This document shows, in pieces, positions 14,045-29,000 of a stretch of 64,000 bases of DNA. Under the pieces are notes generated by a model, which saw nothing but the letters and a program-made list of their open reading frames with translations, did no database searches and was not told the DNA's origin. The position numbers and the translations under genes are program-made. This DNA is from Lutraria lutraria (taxonomy: Eukaryota; Mollusca; Bivalvia; Venerida; Mactridae): assembly GCA_964023205.1 (NCBI GenBank), contig OZ026838.1, forward strand, positions 28,299,843-28,363,842. Reading direction: 5' to 3'. Each line of letters begins with the position of its first letter. The first letter of the stretch is position 1.

Positions 14045-17000
14045 GTATGTTGTAATCTCATTTGTATCTGTATTACAGTCTTCGAATTAGTGGGTTGCCC
14101 GGCCTGCCCGAAAGGATTTTTTTCCTTCTCGAAGTAATGGAGGGCAACCTAGTTTCAGAGAGTTTCCTTCATAAAGTATATAGTCGGGCAACCTGTCACA
14201 AAAAATTAATTCAAAGACTGGTATTATATCTACTTTCAGTCTGACTAAGTATTTCTGCTATTTTTCTATCTACATGTTGTATGAATTAATATTTTGTGTT
14301 TTCTCTCATACTGCATATGGGATGAAGTAAGGCAACTTTGCTCTGCGTTATTTACCATTGTGTATGATAAAAGATACGAGTACTCAACAGGCTTTATTCT
14401 TGAGCCTTCATAATTGTAATCAGTGTCTTCGCTTTGTGTGCATTTTGTTTTTTTATCAATCAATGTCTGTCATCATAGATTTGTTTTCCCGCACCAACAT
14501 AAGTGTGTAATAGGGAGCATTCTAATTTGTTGATCACAATATCAGCATGGCTGATAATATTGTAAGGAGTTGCCACTTGTCAGGTGCATACATTGTGTAC
14601 TAAGATAAGGCGAAAATTAATTAATTTTCACAGTTACTCATAATACAGACTGCCACTGATAACTGTGGGATTTTTTCATTAACATGCCAGGCAATGAGTG
14701 CCAGTACTCATTGTTTTTATGTTTCTTTGAGTTAATTAAATCGAGTTAATGAACAGAATTGAAAAGGTGTCAGACTTGTCAGGGACTGAAGCAACAATAA
14801 CTCTCAAGATTTATTAATGAAATGCAGTTTGGAAGTAATTAGTACAGGATACTATTATTCAGTACTAAACCTAAACTATGTGACCTGTCTCAAAGCTTCA
14901 GAACCTAATATAAATCCTTCCTGAACTGACTCTTTAAACTGACCAATGGTAGGACATCATTTTAGACTGATCACCTAAAGCATGTCCATGAAGTTAGGCC
15001 ATAGCTTTCCCTATGATATTAATAACTCTACATTTATGTAGATGTTGCTTTTCGTGTTTCAGTTTAATCTGATAGATGGAATTTTACCAAATCTAATTTA
15101 GTTACAGCCCACAGTAAAAGGATTATTGTGTAGATAGGTATTTCTATTCATAAAACATTTTTTTCTTTCAGACTTCCATGTTCATTCGCCACATACGCTC
15201 TCCTGGGTTCATACACAGTACAGTCAGAATTAGGGGACTGGGAACACAAGGATTATGGTGATTCAACAGCTTACCTAAATGAATTTGACTTTGCTCCAGG
15301 ACAGAATCAAGAACTTATGGATAAAATTGCTGAATTGCATAGAAGCCACAAGTAAATATAGTCTGATAATACAGTAAACCGTCTGACAACCAGACCCCTT
15401 CTTGACAAGGCCAAATTTCCAGTTTTCTGATAATTCTGGTTCTTCTGATAAAATTCAGAAAAAAGGGACATGAAAAATTGTTAAGATTTTCGAGGCATTC
15501 GGGTTTTTAGGGAGTCAGGTTTTCAAGGGGTTTTGCTGTACATGTTATTGTTATGTTATGGATTCTTGATTTAAGCATTCCTATTACATGAGGCAAATAC
15601 TTTATTGTACATTAATTGTTTACTATTTCGACAGAATACACAGGGGGAGCATTAAAATGTTGTGGTTTGTTTGGTGTATATACATATGAGAAGGGAGATA
15701 ACTGTATTTGCCAACTGTATGTTGTAGCTTTTAGAGTTGTCTCCCTTGGCTGTAACCTCACTGATAGAGGGTCGTGGGTTCGAGCCCCACTATCACCCAT
15801 GTCTCTTTATGTGAGAAAGTAGGCAGTTGCTTTCAGAGTATGGGAGTCTAGTACTGGTTCTTCTGAGGAACAATGGTTAGGTGAACTGTCCGCCTCATAT
15901 GACTCTGACTTGAAATGGGGCGTAAAACTCGAAGGAACGAACAAACAAACATAAAACAGTATAACAATCTCTTTAAACATACTTAATTTGCACAGTAGCA
16001 CATGCTTATGCTATGTTTGCCATTAAAAGATTAATCAATTAGTCATTGTCAATTTATCAAAATTATTGTTTATGCCTTACAGGGGACAGGCACCTTCTAT
16101 GGCTGAGGCTCTATTTCTAGAGAACGCAAAGAAACTTGCAATGTATGGTGTCGACATGCATGATGTAAAGGTAATGATCGCAATAATTGCAAAATGATGA
16201 ATAATTTTGATTTTTACACTTACTAAAAAATTAAAGAGGAATTTAGTTTACTAAATGGTATTGGTTAAACATTGTATTTCTTTTGTCATAATTCTAATAA
16301 GCTGATCAGATAAAATGGGCAAAATGATGATTTAGAATTGAATTGAATTAGTATACATATGGTAAAAATGTTCGCTTATTCATTCTCTAATATATATACG
16401 TCTTTAGTTATTTTCTAAAATAGGAATGGCATAAAGATTTATTAGTATTTTCATATTTACTGTTGACATTGATTTTATTCTAGGATTTTGAAAATAAGCC
16501 ACTTACTCTAGGAATATGTGCCAATGGTATCCTTGTTTACAAGGATAAACTTCGTGTAAGCAGATTTGTGTGGCCTAAAATTCTCAAACTTTCCTATAAG
16601 AGAGATTCTTTCTATGTAAAAATCCGTCCAGGAGAGGTAAGAGATCTATACATCACATGTGTAACTTCAATGATACAGTAATTAACTGTCACTGTTCACT
16701 GTCAACTTTTATCATGCCTATCAAACTTTTTTTGGATGATTTCAAAGATTTATATACAATTTAAAGTTGAAACAGTTTTTCAGTCCAATTAATAATGTCT
16801 GTATAATGTTGATGTTTTATGTCTTATGTTGATTATTAATGAGTGTAATTTTTTTGTTTTTGGTTGGCATGTTTTGAATCAAATTGATTTTCGTCTAGAA
16901 TTATATTTGGCTCTATTATTATAGTGATATGGTATGTTTGAATTCTGACCTGTTCTGCATTCTGTTAATTTGTAGTTTGAGCCTCATGAGAGGACTATCA

Positions 17001-20000
17001 GTTTCCGTTGTGACAGCCACAAGTTGGCAAAGAGGTTGTGGAAAACATGTGTGGAACATCACGCCTTCTTTAGGTTAGTGTTTACCTTGTATTTACATTA
17101 AAAACTTATTATATGATAAATGGTTTATCATTCTGTTCTTTAACTTCCCATTCAACAGCTATGGTAATTTCATGGCAGCCCCGTAGAGAGGGGAGATAAG
17201 ATACAGGAGAACCGGGCATTAGATATCCCTACCCTTATTTTGTATAGTTTTTCTAAGATGAACATTTTTGCATGTAAATTATTGTAGGTTTAAAGTGTTT
17301 TGTTTTTACATTGACCTTTACAGCTTTAATGTTTATTTAGGAGTCTTTTTTTTTGTTTATGTGACGTACACTATTTGATCTGACATGTACACTTACCTGT
17401 ATGTATGCACCATTAAAATTCTTTGTTTTATATATGTATCTTGGTGTTACTTCAGATTAAAGACTGCAGACGCTCCCAATTCTGATACGCTCTTCCCAAG
17501 ATTCAACACAAGGTTCCGTTACTCTGGCAGAACTGCAGCACAGGCACGAAAGGCAGCAGAAATGACAGATCGTGAAGAACCACATATTACTCGTACTGCG
17601 GAGAGACGGTCAATGAACGATAAGGGAAAGAACCTAGAAAATAGTAAGTTGCATAATGGGATAGTATGATGAAATTATATTGTCAAGATACATTACTAGG
17701 GTTGAACAAAAACTCACCTTTTAGAGAGAAAAAAAACACAATGTATACCAATTAATTGTATATCATACTTATGTTGTGTTGTTGTTTTTAACAATACAGA
17801 ATCTTCCACTCTGATTGATTCCAGGCCTGTAGAAAACTTTAGAAAAAAAGGCGCTGTTATTCAAGCTGTTTTGCATTATTTCATAATATTTACACCCCTG
17901 TATCAATAAATACGGTCTTTGTTCACACTTTGTTTGACTGTTATTATTAAATGTAACTCTCACTCTAGTGTCAGCACAGAAGAAGCCATATGATGAGAAT
18001 GATTTACATGATGACAAAGCTGGTGATCCTGACGCCACATTGGAGAGAGATGCTATGAAGGCTGGTTTATATGGACAGAATCAGAAAGCTCCTAATGGTG
18101 AAGATGCTGCTGACAGACTAGATAACAGACCTGGTGGAGAGGTGTGTACTGAAACAAGAGAAACTGTGTTACAGTTTTTTTCCATCTTTGCAGTTGTTTA
18201 TATAAAAGCATATATATCCATAAAACTGTGAGGGGTGGACTGTTCTCTATAGAACAAATGCATTCTCTCAGTAAATTTATGGTTTACATGTTGTTCTTTC
18301 AATGTGTTTTAATTTGACACAAAGAAATGGAGAATAAGTTTTAACTATGTTATTATAGAACTGTATGCATTGATAATACTTGAGCTGCTTTCTTCATCAT
18401 CAAATGTTCATGTTTGGAGATGCCTGTGATAGTTTTACTTCCAAAAGTAAGAGTATTGTGAGGTTTATTTTATTGAAAATGTTTCAGCCTGGCACTGAGG
18501 GACCCCCTGGTTACAGTGCTGATGTTTCGGCTTTATCAGATGGAGGGAAAAAATCAAAGAAGGATAAAGAGGATGAGAAGAGGCGAAAGAAGGAAGAAGA
18601 GAAAAGGAAAAAGGAAGACGAAAAGGAAAGAAAAAGATTAGAAAAAGAATTAGAAAAACAGAGAAAGAAGGTATGTATATTTTGTAGAATTTCTATCACA
18701 CAAGTATTCATCAAGATTTTGTACACTTGTCTTATATGAATCATACATCTGTTGTCTTACAAATCAGTAAGACAAATGTGTTTTGAATATTTTTGTCAAT
18801 TAGGATGAAAAATAGCTCTAATTGTAATATATTTGTGTTTTGTATATGTAATTGGTATAGTATACTTGCTAGATTAATGTATATTTGTGCTAGTCAAACG
18901 GTTTTGAGTATTAGTATAAATTTGTTACTATAATTTTACAGGCAATTGAGCTATTTGATTTCATCTATAGCAACTGTTACTGTAAAATTCACTGACTTAA
19001 TGCACTGTACAATGAATTCTTTCTTACCCACATGCATGAAATGCCTTTGTATGTAAGCACCCTTCACTATTGTTGATCTATGTCTGTATAACCTGTTCAA
19101 TATGTATCTGGAAACAAAATAGTCGGCATTTTTTCAAATTCTATGATATCGGTAGTGACTTGGGATAATAACCAATGTTATGCGTTCGATAATTCAATTA
19201 GGTATTAGACTGAATTCTCTTCAAATAAGCAATGTTAAGTGCAGGGAGAGGGTTGCTGACTTCGGAGTGTAAGAAGAATATTAAGCTAAGCATAATTATG
19301 GATATTGACTAATGTTAAGGGAGTTGATTTTTCAATGAGGTATTTTGACTGATTCTTCTTCAAATAAGCAATGTTTAGTATATATATTATTGGTGGGTGG
19401 GGAAGGGGACAACTTCATGGAGAGTAATCTTTAAGGTTCGATAAATAAGAATTTGAAGCTAAGCATGTGGGTAAGTACAATAATGTGTGCATATCAATCT
19501 TACTATTAGAGAGCATGTTGACATTTTTGTAGGGCAAAGGTGCACAGGAAACCGCCATAGATGACGGGCAAGATGCTGCCATGCTAGAACAAGTATGTAC
19601 ATATATCGCAATACACAATATTACTTCAGTCTTCTAACACCTTTCATCTTCCATATTGTAGTCAAGTGTTCTAATATTGTATATAACCATATATCATTGA
19701 TACTTGAGTAGTTTTCATGTTAATACCTCTGTATTTGACATGTTAGTACTCGAGTATTTGATATTGTTTCTGTTCAAGTTGTCAGCATGTTGATATACAC
19801 GTACATATGACTAGTAAGCCATTTTTACGGTTACTTGACCAAAAAAGGAAGGTTGGTCACAAAAATTTTTTTTAAACAAATTCTAAAGATCTTTCGTACC
19901 ATTAATCCCCAACTGTCTGTACCTAAGATTTTGATGTTAGAACCTTTTGGGCAAAAATAGGGGTGTTGTGAGTAAACAGTCCACGAGACTCTCTGGCCTA

Positions 20001-23000
20001 ACAGAAAAATGATACTGGTGTTGTTAACATGCTGGCACTTGAGTAGGTAACAGATTGATAATCAAGGAGTTAACAACATGTGCACTCTGACTAATAATAT
20101 TATATTGTGTGATCTTTTATTTTCTTGCAGGCTCTTTATTATAACATAACCTGCAGTTATAAATTATTTGTTTTTTAAATGGGTTGATTTACATAAGGAT
20201 AAGTTACACGGTGTTCCCACTCACTTCTAAATTTGGGGGTAAACTTACCCCATGGGTTCAAAATCTGGGGGGAAGAAAATTTTTTACTTTGTCACGTTTA
20301 CCATTATGGGTCGTGGATTTTTGGAAAATCTCAGTAGTTCACAGTCACACTTCTATGTCATTTCAACAGTGGTTTGTACCCAAAATTATATTATGTGCAA
20401 CTCGCAGCAGGTAAAATTTTCTTATGTGATAGCTGATTTAATTGCGTGATTTACGTAATATTTTATGTGAGTGGGAACACTGGTTGCAAAAAGAGACAGG
20501 AACTATATATGATGTTTATCTAAACTATGTAACTTTGGTTTGTCTTGTGAAGTTGTGTTGTCTAAGTGATAGTGTATAACTCATGTTCTGTACCTGTTGA
20601 ATATTAATTGATAAATGTTCTGTGTGAGTTGAACATTTTGTGTTCCGTGCTGGTGATAATATTACTTATTTTTATAGTCATTATTGCAAAACTAAACTAT
20701 TCACTCCTATGTGATCACATAACTCTATATTCATAGTTAAATAACTAAACTATTCACTCATATGTGAACTCCTTATTTTGTTTAGAAGGAGAAAGAGAAG
20801 GATAAAAAAGCTGCCAGCGGTGGAGGTCTGTTTGGTCTGTTACGGCGATCTCAGAGAGATAAGTCTGAGAAAGGGGCCAAAGATAAAACTGAGGCTGAGA
20901 AAAAAGCGGATGAACAAAAAGAACAGGTTCATTACCTAGTTAAAATAATGAAGTATTACATCCTGCTTAGCTTCAAAATATCTTTAAACTTTCCAAATTC
21001 TATACAAGAATATATGTCTTTATGTAGCAGGGACTGAGTTCTGGTGTTAGTACATTTTCTGAGGGTATTGGTAATGGAATTACATGTAGTGATTTATATT
21101 TTATGCATCTTCTGGGGGGGGGGGGGGCTGTGGGTATGCTCTTGGGTGGGGACTTTTTACTTTAGAGTGGGGCCTTTGAGGCAAGAAGTGATTTTGGCGC
21201 CCAGTAAAAAACATGGTTTGAGGAATAGAAAAACTCAAATCATGTGTGTAATAAGTTTGTGCGTTAATTATCTAAAAGTAGTGTAAAAAGATGACATACT
21301 TGTGTAATGTAATGATAGCTGTTATTACATTTATTGTCTCAGGTTTTAATTGGGTACAGTTGGTTCTGTTATAGCTTACCAGAACTTTTAAAACTGGCAT
21401 TTTTAGGGGTAACTGTGCTTTTCTTGTGCAGAATTGGATGATGAAGTTATATGGCATTGACTTATATTACGACTATTTTCAGTAGAAAACAATGATTCTG
21501 GTCGATTAATTAGGTTTGTAAGTTTTATAGCTTGGAACTGTTCATCTATTTAAGATGTTAAAAACCTTTAAGAGACATTTCTCAGATAAGTGATAATATT
21601 GTTGCACAGTTATGAGATTACTGATATTAGATTTGATACACACACAAAGCTAGATCAGACTGTAATGATACAATGATACAAATGACTTTTCAACTTAATT
21701 AATGACCATTATCATTGTGATATTATTTGCTATTTGCAGATCATTTCTGGAATGCACAGTCAAGTTAACCTCGTTAATTGATTTTCTGTTTGAGATTTTT
21801 ACTAGCATGAATGATGTATCATCAAGTTTTTGTTTTTAATGAGGATCTGAAATTAATAAACATATTTTATGAACATTATTAACTCTTGTTAAATCATGTT
21901 AATACCATCTCAAGCATTGACTATTACATTACTCCATATATATGTAGTCTATTTACCAAAGTCTTTATAATTAAAAAAAATGTATACACTTTTTTATTTA
22001 ATTAATTTTAATTGACAATTAAGTATTAATGTTTTTACTGGCCAGTTTTCTACTCTTGTTTTGAATTTATTTATAATTAGAAGTATTGAATTGCAATGAT
22101 AGACAATGAATTGTTCTCTTATGAAAAGTTATTCTCATTTTGAGTTTTAAGAATCTTACTATGGTTTCAGTATAACTTGACTGTGTAGTTGTTGCCTTTG
22201 TTCTACCAGTATTTCAGCCTTGGGTTGTTGGTGGCACATAGTTGTAATATGCTTTATGATTCTGTTACATATTGTATACCATTATAATATCATGTAAAAG
22301 TTAAAGACAGATGGATAGATAGATAACTTATTTATTATTGTGACATAATATTATGCATGAACATATTTCAAATATAAGTTTCTAAATACATATAGGCACC
22401 CGACAGTGACCCGACCCATTGGGCCAATATGTCACCAAGTTTAACAAAGTATTATTTACATACAAAATGTCAGGAACACATAATAGTAAAGATAAATTGT
22501 GTAGTACTCATTTATGAAATAACTCATTTATGCAAAGAAAAGCAAACATTAGTAATGCATAAATGCTTGCCAATCGAAATCTAAAATATATTTAATAATA
22601 TGATTATGATGGTGTAAATACCATGCAATATCTATGTACATGTAATCTACTTCATAGTATTTGAATGTTGATTTAGTTGAGAGAAATACAACCTGCACAA
22701 GAAGTAAGCCATGTATATATATGTAGTCACAATTTTACTTGAGAAAATATTTAGCTTTGTTATAAATTTTCATGTGATATTTTAAAAATTTCAATAATTT
22801 GCAATTATATACAATATAATATTTTAAATTAATTATGCTTCATACGTACTTGTTTTTTTTTTCATGGATATTTACATGTTAAAATTGTAATATTAAACAT
22901 AAAATTGCAGACAAACATTTATAACAATATGTTACATGAATAATGAGTTTTTTCATGGATGGCACAAATAAGGAATTATAGTTATTATAATTTTACTATT

Positions 23001-26000
23001 TAGCCAGTAAAAAGTTATGTTATAATTGCAATATATATACAATATATCATTCTGTGTTTGTTTTATGTTTTATTGAAAATATTGAATTAATATTTCATGT
23101 TGTCTGTGAACTTGGTATAAATTATTTTCAGTTCAATTCAATTCTTTATTGTGTTATTCATGGTCACTGACCCATACACAGTGAACAATATATGTAATAA
23201 CAAATATACAGAATGTTTATTCCATTTTTATTCATTCATGAATTGATTTATGTATACAATTAACGCAATGATGTTCTTTGTTTTACATATATACAGATAT
23301 TAAACAAGAATCTTCTTATAGTTCTGTCTGTAGAGCTGTCTGTAGAGCACTGGACATTTTTATAGAATCAAAGTGGCTTGCTTTTAATGCATTTCTACTG
23401 GCAACAGAGTTAAGTTTAGATGTTTTATAATGGGTGACTGTACCATGAATATTTCAGATGTATAATATCCTTGGCTTTAGCTTAATTGCTCTGAAAAACA
23501 GATCTTTTCTTTATGTGGCATTTTTTCCTCTACTTGCAATTTATAGTAATGAAGTATTGGACTTCTAGCAAACTAAAGTGAATCTAGTTACAAGTTTATA
23601 ATAATGTCTTATAAGAGAGACAAGTCTACCATCCTTTCTCTAAATGCTAATGGACCATCCAATGTGTTGATGTTTTTGTGTGTGATGTGGCTTACATCCC
23701 CCTCCCCTCAATTGCTATCTGAACCATGATTTCTCTGAAATGATTCATATTGATTTTGTTCTTTATTAAGAACCGTGTGTTATTTCTATTGTGATAATAT
23801 AGATATTATTTGGTTGATTTTTCACATTTTTTTAGTTCTTCCACATTAAAAATTAAATCATTCAGACAACCGATAGGTCTGAGAAACAATCAGGCATAAT
23901 ACTATTGTTTGAAATTTTAAAAAATTGTTTTAATGAGTTTCTTTAAAAAATCTTTTTTCAGGACTTCTTTAAGTGTTAAATAACAAGTTGATAAATTGCA
24001 CCAAATAAGTATTACAAAAACAAATACACTTTACTGTATTGAGAGATTGATATGACACTCTTCAGAAACTAGTACTAATTTTAAAGAGTCTGGCATAATC
24101 ATAAAAGTCTACATTATTTTTGATAGGACTATTCTTTGGAAATAGTGTGTAAAATTGCTATTTCAGGAGCCCGAACCTGAAAGCAAACCCAAGCCCATAC
24201 CAACATGGGCTTTACCTGGTATGCAGGAAATGATGAAGAAAAGAGCTGCAGCCAATCAGGTTGTCTCTTGCATCAGTGCATGAGTTTGAATTGACCAATC
24301 ATCTTGTTTGTTACATGTTGGCATGAATTTGAATCTCGATCATTCATAATGCTTGTTATTTTGTAGGACAATATGCAAGAGTAGTTCAGAAACTGCAACC
24401 GTACAAACATGAAATACAGTCTGAAATGATTAGAAGTTTAGTGGTCGATATGTTTGAAAATACAAAACATGTATATTGTTGATCAGTTTAATCTATATAT
24501 ATAGTTTTGTTGATTGTTATTTGTAATGTTGTCTGATAGTCTTCGAAAGTACAATTAATGTTTAAATATAACCTAGTGGTGTTAAAATTTATTGTTGAAG
24601 TAGTGGAATACATGTATGATCTGCATGAAAATGTCATTAGTTGTATGAGTAAACTTCACCATGGCGACTAGATTTAATAGAATCTCTTAGAACGTACAAT
24701 GACATTATTGCATCTCACCGCACATAACATGGATGACTGTATAGTTTCAAATTTTAAGAGGATATTGTTGTTTTAATCACATGCCATCATTTCTGCATGT
24801 TATCTATCAAAGAGTATTACTGTACTGCGCTGAAAATTTTACATTAAGTATTGTTTTTATTTTTCACTTGTCTCCAATGATTCAAACAAAGAGCTCGGTG
24901 CACCAGCATACCATCACATTAGCTGACATTGCTTCTTTAAAAACGAAATCTTTTTTATTTCAAATTGTTGTAATTATGTTGTTTTGTGATGAACTTAATA
25001 ATTATATTGTTTTTGATTTATTTCTTAATTCTCTTTTTTGATAGCTTTGTGCCTTTTTTAATGATGAAAATTCTATTTTGCAATCAGGCTTCTGCTGATG
25101 ATGATAATGATGAAGAACTACCTCAAATTAAAGTTGAGGCAATTAATGAAAATGAAGATATTGAACCAGAAACTCAGGAATATGAGACAGATTACACTTC
25201 AAAACCTACTGCTCAGTCTGAGAACCAGTCTCCTGCTGTTGTTATTGAGTCACTGAACCAGTCTGATGTTGTTGATAGCGAGTCTAGTGCATCTAGTGAA
25301 TCAGAAAATCAATCTAGTGTCCCTGGGGAGACAGAGAGCCAATCTGATGTTGCTGATAAGTCTATTGTTGTCGAGTCTGAAAGCCAGTCTGAAATTGCAG
25401 AAAAATCAGAAATTCTGCCTGATATTGTGGTAGAATCATCAAATGAGCCTGAGTCAGAGCCTGAGTCTGTTGTTATTGTACCAGAAACTGTGGAGCAGTC
25501 TGAAACATCTCCCAGTGAAGTAAACGAAGGCTTAATTGAGATTGAAGTTGAGCAGCAAGTTGAATCTGAGATACAAATTGAGCCTGAGATAATAGCAGAT
25601 GTTGGTGCAGTTGTTGTTGGAGAAAGTACTGTGGAGGAAAAAGATGGTGGAGTCGTCGCTGCCTTAACGGAAGAACAGGTTTCCAAGTTGAATGCATTCC
25701 AGCATGGAAGGAATTTTTTGTATTTCATTGTTCATGTACAGTTGAAAACCTTGTCATCTAATAACCATATCTTCTCCTCTCACAGGAATGATTTTACCTG
25801 CCTGTATCACATGTATGTTAGAATGTATTTTAGTGATCTGTGTGGAAGTGTTTTCCTAGAATGTTCAACATTAACTACATTATAAGTGACTGAACTTTTT
25901 CTTAATGGAATTTGAATATCTATGCTTGATGGGCTGTTCTTTTGTTGTTGTGTCGTGTACTTTATACATTGAATTATTTATAAATGACAAGTCCTCTCAT

Positions 26001-29000
26001 CTATCATGCTGTCATAATGAGACTATTTACTTCATTTGGAGATATTGTACAGCATGTCTTGTCCAATTTTTAACATCCGGGTCAATATTCTGTGTTTTAT
26101 AAAATACTTAATTGCTAAATGCGTCTTTTTCATGCAGATTGAGAATTGACAGTGCACTGTTTTAGGTCAAAGAGATGTTTATCATAACCCATTATCTTCT
26201 GTTTATGTTTTACTATAAATAGTCAAGTGAATGAATTTGAAACTACTCCTAGTAAAGTCGCTTCATTTTATATTTTATAACTTCGCCATGACATAAGATC
26301 AAACATATACACCATATCAGTGTATCCATTAAAAATTAATCATGCACCATGGTAGTGAATCAATTAAAAGTTAATTAGGTCTGGACTGAATGCGAAATTT
26401 GTTCATTTCAATTTCATTCTTAATGAAAATTTATGAATTATAAGTTTCTCAACATTGATTTTATGTTGGATTGACCTTGGTTTAAGGATGATTTTGAAGA
26501 TTGGTTATTTTATTAGTTGTTTCTATGTTCCCACAAACTAACATTCAGTATTTGATTTGTTTCAGATCTGTTGTAATTTTATCTTTTATATTATAACTGC
26601 ATTGTTTAGTTTACTGATAGATATGTATTATTTGTTGAATTATATTGTATTGTTTTAACTATCTATATCCAATTACTCTGCGAAAGTTGAGTTGTTGCTG
26701 CTATGATATAATTGTTGCACAGTTGATAGCCACGCTTTGTGAGTTGCAAAGATGAATAATATATAAATTTATTTGTTTCGTATGCTTTGGGAAAAGAATT
26801 ATTTCCATACAAGATTTGCAGGATTCCCTCCGGATGCCCTCTCATGTTTCTCAGTTGTATGAAACTATAGATCTAACACAGTAGCTGTATGGCATCAAAT
26901 TAACAATAATCTTAGATAGATATATGTTCAGCTTTTTTACCAGAACTTGTTAGTATAAAACTAACACAATTATTTCAATATTTTTTCAGTAATATGTACT
27001 TCATATATTATGCTAAAAGTTGTTTTATAAAAATTTGTGGTATATTTTGTTAGAGTCAAGTACAAGTAAATATACTTTTTTAAATAGCATAAATGATGTC
27101 ATTTAGTCAGTCCTTTACGGTTCAGACTTATTCATTGCTAGATTTTATAGATATCAAAGTCAAACTCTAGATTTAACTGTAACAAATGTTATTGTGAAAT
27201 GCTAGTTATAGATTGATTTATCATATTGGCTGGATTTTTTTATGGTTGCTAATATCGATTACAGTTTGAAATGTAACACTCATTATCTTGTATTTAGTAC
27301 AAGTAAATGGAACTGACTGGTTTAATTGGTTGTTAATTGTTTAGAATACTATCTATCACATGTGTTTGTTTCTTATTTCAGTTAAAGGAAGATTACATGC
27401 AATTGTTACGAGAGACACCAGATATAAGTAGTACATCAAGTCTACCTGATGTCGAATATAAAATACAACATGATCCTAGATATCTGGCTGTTGATGAGGA
27501 TAACAGACAAAAGTGGTTTAATGAATATGTGAATGATATGGTACTTGGTTTACATCATTTCAGATTATACCCACTCTTTAATTCACACAGATTTGTAGTT
27601 ATTAGAAAGGGTTACTTGTCTTTTATGTCCATAAGTTAATGACTCTGAATTTGTCAGAGAGCACACTTCTGATGATCAGTAGGTCACTTGTTTTAATCTT
27701 GCATGGCTAAGTGGTAGTCTTGGATGGCATGCATGCTCCTGTGTTGGTTACATGAGTAAAATTTTGATTACATTTGAAAAATAAAATATTCATATTTACG
27801 GTTACTTGACAAAAACATTAGGGTAAAAAACTTACCTATTTATTTTGTACTATTGAAGTTCATGTCCCGAGTATGGTCGTACTTTAAATTTTACCGTAAG
27901 AAAGTGTAGGGTCTAAAATTCGGGTCTGTCTGATAATTGTAAACACAACTGTTTTTTTCTGGCCTGTCTTAAATTTCAGGACTTTTAATTACTAATTTGA
28001 TGGTTTGTGTTATGAAATAAATATTTATCATTTGATTGGAGATACAGTCATACCTGTAAACTAAGGCCACCCTGGGGAAAGACATAATGAGGCCTTTATT
28101 AGCAGGTGGCTTTTATTCGGAGATCATTTTGTTCTACATAATGATTATCAACAGTTCTGGAAAGAATGGCCATTATTCGGAGATGGTCGCTAACACAGAT
28201 TTGACTGAATATCAAATATTTTTCATTTTGATTTTGAGATATATTAAATGTTTTCTAAAGTAGGGTATTGACTTGTATTTACAGTTAAAGTCAGATTTCA
28301 TGAGGTTATTACGAGACACTCCATCAATTGATAGTCAATGCACATGGCCAGAAGCTAGACAGGAAATTGACAGAGATCCGAGATTTGATGCTGTTGGCAG
28401 TGAGGAAAAGAGAGAAGAATGGTTTAATGAATATGTTCAGGGTTTGGTATGTAAACCATTCATTTGATTTCTAGTATACTGTATTAGATGCAATATTTGG
28501 TTAATGCAGTTAGGGTGCAAAATTAATGGATGTCTTGGAGAAACTGGAATTAAAATATTAAGAGTGAAACTGTTGTCATGGAAATGCCGAAAAAATTAAG
28601 TTAGAAGAATATATCTTAAATATTTTGTCATGGGCACTGAGGTAAATGTTAATGAATTTATGTGAATATGCTTTTAGTCATAAATTACCTGACGACAACT
28701 CTCGTCTGCTTAGTAAGCTGAGTAGTTGTATTTGATCAATGAAGTATCTAGAATATTTTTGGGGGACTTCCAACGTTTTTTGATAAGCATTGTCTGGATA
28801 AATGAAAAACCATTTTTTATTAAGATTTCTGTTTCTCCTAATCTTTATTTTGCACAATGACTCAATATATCTAAATGTGTTACTCTTATTTGAAGGGCTG
28901 TGTTGATTTTGAGGCTTACAAACTTGATAAAAGAATGGTTAAGGTATGATAAGCAATAGGTTAAATGAAACATTTTGACCATAGATGTGGCTAGCATCTC

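Noticed and set aside
18511..18744. Phe/Ser-rich minus-strand open frame
   Set aside because: It is a shadow of the Lys/Glu-rich protein 4.1 exon (AAA/GAA codons read backwards).
21110..21127. Poly-G run in a protein 4.1 intron
   Set aside because: A single homopolymer, possibly of uncertain length in assembly, with nothing else around it to suggest function.
25309..25728. 139-codon Ser/Thr-rich open frame on the minus strand
   Set aside because: It is the exact complement of the acidic protein 4.1 exon, whose codon bias keeps the opposite strand open. It has no splice context of its own.
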